From: Peromyscus leucopus
Taxonomy: Eukaryota > Chordata > Mammalia > Rodentia > Cricetidae
Assembly: GCF_004664715.2 (NCBI RefSeq)
Contig: NC_051063.1
Span: 116,298,829 to 116,362,828 of the forward strand
Reading direction: 5' to 3'
Length of the DNA: 64,000 bases
The notes beneath the pieces are model-generated. The model was not told the origin of the DNA. It worked only from the letters and a program-made list of their open reading frames with translations, and searched no databases. Position numbers and translations under genes: made by a program. Positions 58,957 to 64,000 of the stretch are shown piece after piece; within the stretch, counting starts at the first letter, position 1; every line of letters starts with the position of its first letter.

Positions 58957-61487
58957 ACTTTCCCATCTTGCCACATTGGCAGTATTGTAAAGAAAGGAAA
59001 TTGTATATTGCCTGTAGATTTGCAAACCTTACATATCTGAGTTTCAACAATAACCTAGATGTTTTGCAATAGAGATAATACATGATTTATAGAAATCAGA
59101 ACTCCATTGATTACACATTTGAAGAAAATCTGATGAGCTAAACTGATGTTCATCCAATTTGGAAGGCAGGTGAGAGAAGACAGGTTTCTGTCATTTTACT
59201 TGATGTCAATTAAAGACCGTCAGAACTTTGGGTAAAGAAATATTCAAGCAAAAGGTAGAATGGAAATGATGATGAAAGATGAGAGGGTTTGTTTTTAGTT
59301 GGCTGTTTATCAGAACAGTCTCTCAGCTCTGGTATGTCTAAATCTTTTTGGTAGCATCAGATTCTGTGGTGCAAATGATTGGTGCCAGCCCTTCTTAGCC
59401 AGTTCACCCATGATAATTTCTGCAAGTGAGGTGTATTGTTGCGCAACAGGCTTATGTCAGAAGGAAGAGAGATGCCTCAAAAAGCATGTCTACTAGGTAG
59501 GCTTCTTGAGGTACACTCTCATGATAAATTCTAAAAAGAGGCATGAGGCCCAGTATCTGAAGACTCAGATCAGAACTGTACACAGTCTGGCCAGGACCCA
59601 CATAGGACAAATGTTTGCAGGAGTTGTTGGCAGAACAGTTATTTTTAATGAATGTGGTCATAGCATTGCTGATCCTCCATTTGATGCAATGGTTCTGCAA
59701 ATAAATGTCACCACTTCTTTAAAGCACTCAAGTTAATCCTGTCTGGACACATGGTCTCTGGGACACATTTTCCAAGGTTCTCCATTGTCCTAAAGTGAAG
59801 TCTGTGGATATATAGAGAGATAATGTTAGCTTTTATGTCCTGAGAAACTTTAGGAGGGTAATCAGTTATCCATCAGGTAGGTCACTCTACCATACTTCAG
59901 TTTGTTCTCTGTTCTACTGTGGTTTTGTTGTTATTGTTCATTTGTTTTGAAAATAAAGGTTTCAGTGTTTTAAATCTTCTTGATTTAGGAATCATCTCCA
60001 ATGCTAGGAACTTCTTTCTTAAGTCATTTCTAAAGTAGCTCTCTTGGTAAATAGCCATGGGACAAGTGAACTTCTAAAACATGTCTACTTCCATCCTTAT
60101 TGGGGTCAAGACCTAGTCTTCTAGCTCCTGGTATGTAAGACTAGCATTCCTTTCTGCTGGGGCAGACTCCTGAGGCTCAGTCTAAAGGATTAGACAGCCT
60201 CCTGCCCTCCAGGGAAACAGGCCAAATAAATAATAATTGAAGATGAAAGAGACTTTCACAGTTTCAACTAAGGCTAAGAAGATTACAGCTACTTTAACCC
60301 CAATCACAGTGGTAGCTTTATTGCAACTTGAGTTCACAATGAGGTCACAAGTCACAGACAGCAAATAGGAGCTTTGGAAGGTAAGAGTTATGTATCAACA
60401 CGCAGTGTCTGCCATTTGCTAATTAGATGGTACTACCTGACACTCATTATACAGAGAAGCTAGCACAACTAGGAAAAAAGAAGGTTTGGAACACTGGGTC
60501 TGCAGGAATTGCCAAAGGCTTTAATTATGAGTCTCACCAAAGGAAAGGATGGCCATTTTGCCTGAAAGAAGGAAATGCTTATAGCAGATTCCAGAGACAT
60601 ACTCTGTTGGGAGGCCAGCTATTCACTTTTTGGAAGGGACTTTAATTTCTACCATAGCAGTAATATTATTCAGTTTAATACCAGCTCCATCCCTTGCCTG
60701 CATTATGAACTTGGGAAGTCACTGAACCTCTCTGAACCTCAAAATCTACACTTGATATTAACCAAAAGACCAGGAAGGAATAAACCTCACATCTTAGCAG
60801 CAAATACCACAGTTCTCTCTGGCTGTAAAAAATCAAATCAGAAAAATTACTGAATAGTAGCTTAAGAAATCTCTATATTAAAGTATGGATTTCTCTTCTG
60901 TTGAGCATACCATAAATTCTTCAATTTATTGAATATTTAGCCTCACAATAAATTTCTTTACTGAAGTAATAGACTAAATACTGTACTGCCTGACTAAATA
61001 TCAAGACTATCTTATAAGCATAAAACAACTTGACTGAGTCAAGCTAAAAACTAAAAACTTAAAGAATTCTTCCTTCTTTAAGGAGGCATTCCTGAGTACT
61101 GCCAACTAGAGTGACTCTAGCCTCTCTGACATGTGGTGGCACATGCTGTTTTGCATCAATGCACTTGAACTGAGACTGCAGCACTCATTAACTGTGCAAG
61201 CTCAGAGAAGTCACTTAATGTGCCAAGACACATTTTTCATGTTTGTGTCCTATATATAATTCAAGTACACCCTTTCTTTAACAACAAACAGTATGATTAT
61301 TGCCATTTATTCATGTAGAAACTCAAGCTGAGAGGATAGGTTCCTTTTCAAAAGACATATTATAAATAATCTATACTATATAAATTCTTGAACTTGTTTT
61401 TTAAAGTTATTTTAGTTGACAAAATTATATATAATAGCATATATGTATATCATGGACAGCACATTCTTTGAGATACATACACGTACA
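58957..61487. other. Mostly unassigned; MIR pieces near 60680 and 61160
   Basis: MIR-like text lies at about 60675-60750 ('gaacttgggaagtcactgaacctctctgaacctc') and 61160-61240. A reversed MIR-like piece lies at about 61270-61345. Open frames of 76-92 codons at 59299-60853 have no recognised domain. Confidence 0.5.
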
Positions 61488-61994
61488 TTAGCATGAATCT
61501 TAAAGAGTCTTATTAATAAAATCAAACCTGAGCCAGGTATTGGAGTGAACTGGAAGATCAGAGAACCAGAACAAGCCACAGCTAACCTCACCTGGCCAGC
61601 TTCTCAGCTGGTCTTGTTTCCTCAGACTGGAAGCTTCTGTGTCCTCATCCCAATGGCTCTCAGCTGAACTGTGCTCAAAAGCCTGAAAGCTTAACCAGCC
61701 AAATGCTTCTAGTTTCTGGTCCTCGTGCCTTATATACCTTTCTGCTTTCTACCACCATTCCCTGGGATTAAAGGCTTGCTTTCTTGGATTAAAGGCATGT
61801 GTCACCATGCCTGGCCATTTCTAATGTGACCTTGAGCTCACAGAGATCCAGAGGGATTTCTACCTCTGGAGTGCTAGGATTAAAGGTGTGAGTGCCACCA
61901 TTTTCTAGCCTTTGTATCTAGTGGCTGTTCTGTCTCTGATCCCAGATAAGTTTACTAGGGTGTACAATATTTTGGGGAACACAATACCACCACA
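61488..61994 (-). mobile_element. LTR-like composite with internal B1-like modules, copy B
   Basis: Reverse copy of 7956-8441. It has 'gtcttattaataaaatc' at left, two 'gggattaaaggc/ggattaaaggc' B1-derived pieces, 'gccttatatacc' (reversed TATA region) and 'aataccaccaca' at right. Flanks CGTACA (61482-61487) and CATACA (61995-62000) match at 5 of 6, consistent with an LTR-type duplication. Confidence 0.75.
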
Positions 61995-62811
61995 CATACA
62001 CATACATATAATAGGATGGCTAAATTGAGTTATTTTAAATACGCATTATCTCACATACTTACCATCTTTGGATGTAATACAACTTAAATCTTCTCTCATA
62101 GAAACTGTCAAGAGACCACTGTTATCACTGTAGGAGATAGAACTGTTCCATAATAGATCTTTTGCATGTAATTTTTTGGGAGTGGAATTTAAACCCAGGA
62201 CCTTCCAGATCTGGAGACATATTCATCTTCCTTAACAGTGACACATAAACCCAAGTATAAAGTATCTCAGTGACACATAAACTAAAGTACAAAGTAACAG
62301 AATAGACATCTGGTGGATGCAGGCAGAACATTCTAGTTAAGAGCTGGTTAAGAATATGGGCCTCAGGTAAAGTTCCTTGTTTCATTTTGGTGAAAATAGT
62401 TATTAATTGTGGGACCTTATTCAATATAGTTAAGCATAAGCCTGTGACTGGAGAAGTCAAAGGTTCTAGTGGGGGAATTTGCTGCTATTGTTTTGCTAAA
62501 TGAACATGATGTTCCTGTCAAATTCCTTATATAACTGTGTTTATACTCAAAAATAGTGCTGCTGTTAGCATAGGTAGAGAAGCTCTTTTTGCAGTATCCA
62601 GAAGTAACTGCAGAGATGTATGATTGGTCAAAGCACTGAGAATAAGCTGAATGGCTAGCCATAAATACAAGACCTGTCCCACTCTCACCAAAGCTCAGGA
62701 ATATTGTGGAAGAAGTCCCTGTGTAATATTCATCTTTACATGGCTTATTTTTATACTACCTTTACTGTCTCTTTAAATACTTTATTTTTAAAAACTATCT
62801 ATTTCTTTATA

Positions 62812-62814
<3 letters not shown>
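61995..62814. other. Unassigned; ID-like remnant near 62170-62250
   Basis: 'gggagtggaatttaaacccaggaccttccag' is a reversed ID or tRNA-SINE piece. The remainder, including the 111-codon reverse frame, is unrecognised. Confidence 0.45.

Positions 62815-62847
<33 letters not shown>
62815..62847. repeat. (TA)n microsatellite
   Basis: About 16 TA units at the inner side of the provirus remnant. Confidence 0.95.
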
Positions 62848-62849
<2 letters not shown>

Positions 62850-62879
62850 TTTTTTTCTCTTTCAAGCCTACGTATACAC

Positions 62880-63324
62880 ACATTGTAAACTATTTCATTT
62901 GAATCTGTCTTATTGAGAACCTATTGCTTTAAACTGCAGCATTGTAAGACTGAAATGGTGCTGTAGCTGCTGGCTCCACCCACTTTAGCTTCCCAACATG
63001 GCGATGGTACATTTACTGCCAGCTCTGGGAGCCATCAACTCTTAGGAACAGTGGTCTATGCTTTTATACAAGCAGCATGTAGCCCAGAAACTTTTTTTAA
63101 CTAGTAAAGGCTAAATCCACCATGCACCGTGTTGTGTGGCTTACAGGACCATCTGTATAACTCGGCGGGAATAGGTCAAGCCCACATGTCTTGAACCCGT
63201 GTAGCTCAAGCCCGCATATTGCAGCATCTAGCCTCCTGTATGAGACATGAAGCAGGAACCTGGTTTTGGCTTCATTTAGAATTGCTTATTAAATATTCTC
63301 AGGTTTAAGTGGAAACTTGAGCCA
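62880..63324 (-). mobile_element. Provirus leader remnant (non-coding)
   Basis: Sequence immediately internal to the primer binding site, in minus orientation. It has no recognisable gag frame and stops near the TA repeat, so the provirus is truncated. The inner boundary is inferred, not seen. Confidence 0.55.
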
Positions 63325-63334
63325 TTGGGCACCA
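63325..63334 (-). other. Decayed tRNA-Lys-type primer binding site
   Basis: On the minus strand TGGTGCCCAA lies two bases after the LTR's terminal CA. It differs at one position from the usual tRNA-Lys-type TGGCGCCCAA of class II endogenous retroviruses. The bases after it are decayed. Confidence 0.75.
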
Positions 63335-63336
63335 TT

Positions 63337-63712
63337 TGTAGCTGGAGAGTTTCTCTCCAGCTCCCACCAAGCTCCCGCAGTCCCGCAGCCCACTTATAAA
63401 ATAAACATACAGACTCTTGTATTTATTTAAAGTGTTTGGTCTAATGGCTCAGGCTTCTAGCTAACTGTTCTTACATCTTAAATTAGCCCATTTCTATAAA
63501 TCTATATCTTGCCACATAGCTTATGGCTTACCAGTATCTTACATGTTGGTACTCATGGCAGTGGCTGGCAGCATCTCTCTGCCTCAGCCTTCTACTTCCC
63601 TGAATTCTCCTCTCTCATTGTCCTGCCTATACTTCCTGGCTACTGGTCAATCAGTGTTTTATTTATTAACCAATCAGAACAACACATTTAACATACAGAA
63701 CATCCCATAGCA
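63337..63712 (-). mobile_element. 5' LTR of truncated class II endogenous retrovirus (copy 5)
   Basis: Same family as the solo LTRs: minus-strand start TGCTATGGGATGTTCTGTATG, end CTCCAGCTACA, 376 bp. It contains 'ggttaataaataaaacactgattg' and 'agccaggaagtataggc' on the minus strand. Unlike the other copies it is followed by a primer binding site, so it is a 5' LTR with some internal sequence. No intact retroviral gene is present. Confidence 0.88.
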
Positions 63713-64000
63713 CCAATCCTATTAATAAATGTTATAAATGAAGTATGCTGATATACCCCTTTAGCTCAGAAAGATCTGGATCACCTCATCTGGAACCATG
63801 AATTTCACAAGGGTACTGGCACATGACAACAGGTATAGAAATGAATTGATGTATCCATAGCACCTGTAGGGGCCACTGAGAGTGAAAGTCACTGAACCCA
63901 TGGAGAATACTAGAAATATGCTCATGATCTAGAAGAAAGTAGCCTGAATGCCCTGCCATAGCCCTGTGCCTAACCCCTTGCACATGTCACAGCCACTGTG
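63713..64000. other. Unassigned right edge
   Basis: No recognised feature. The reverse frame at 63786-63983 has no identifiable domain. Confidence 0.5.

Larger units (their letters stand above)
49111..64000. other. Intergenic DNA upstream of Rab38
   Basis: No exon is recognised here. In mouse and human the next gene upstream of RAB38 is CTSC, tens of kilobases away, so a gene-free interval of this size is expected. Contents are MIR remnants, two L1 fragments, one B1, an LTR, an LTR-like composite, a provirus 5' end and simple repeats, listed separately. Confidence 0.7.

Overview
This window is mammalian nuclear DNA from a muroid rodent. It is dense in B1, B2/B3 and ID SINEs, LINE-1 fragments and rodent LTRs. 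The young B1 copies carry a 3' half reading 'ggaaaggcgcaaagcta', which I associate from memory with cricetids such as deer mice and voles rather than Mus or Rattus. A cricetid (neotomine or arvicoline) is therefore my best guess, not a proof.

Only one protein-coding gene is supported: the first two coding exons of Rab38, a melanosome and lysosome-related-organelle small GTPase, on the minus strand. Exon 1 (48677-48878) encodes residues 1-67 plus one base. Exon 2 (25249-25529) completes residues 68-161. The two exons join in phase across an intron of about 23.1 kb with consensus splice sites. The last 50 or so codons, including the prenylated C-terminus, are not visible and should lie beyond the left edge. 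A CpG-rich segment at about 48650-49085 covers exon 1 and the presumed promoter. Layout: 1-25248 is partial intron 2, 25530-48676 is intron 1, and 49110-64000 is upstream intergenic DNA.

Everything else is repeat or unassigned sequence. The most informative part is one LTR family with five copies (2041-2403, 16780-17169, 18179-18577, 58566-58950, 63337-63712). Three copies have perfect 6-bp target duplications and one has a 5/6 match. The fifth is followed by a tRNA-Lys-type primer binding site and a leader, so it is the 5' LTR of a truncated provirus. Six B1 insertions have 12-19 bp target duplications, and one of them carries an expanded CGG tract. Minus-strand LINE-1 fragments lie at 5245-6730, 15562-16575, 53565-53885 and 56498-56925. 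A decayed HAL1/L1-like stretch lies at about 27560-29290. Two further dispersed families, called G and F here, have several copies each.

I found no second gene, no convincing RNA gene, no CRISPR array and no novel system. Almost all open frames away from the two exons are chance frames or lie in repeats, and many begin at non-ATG codons.
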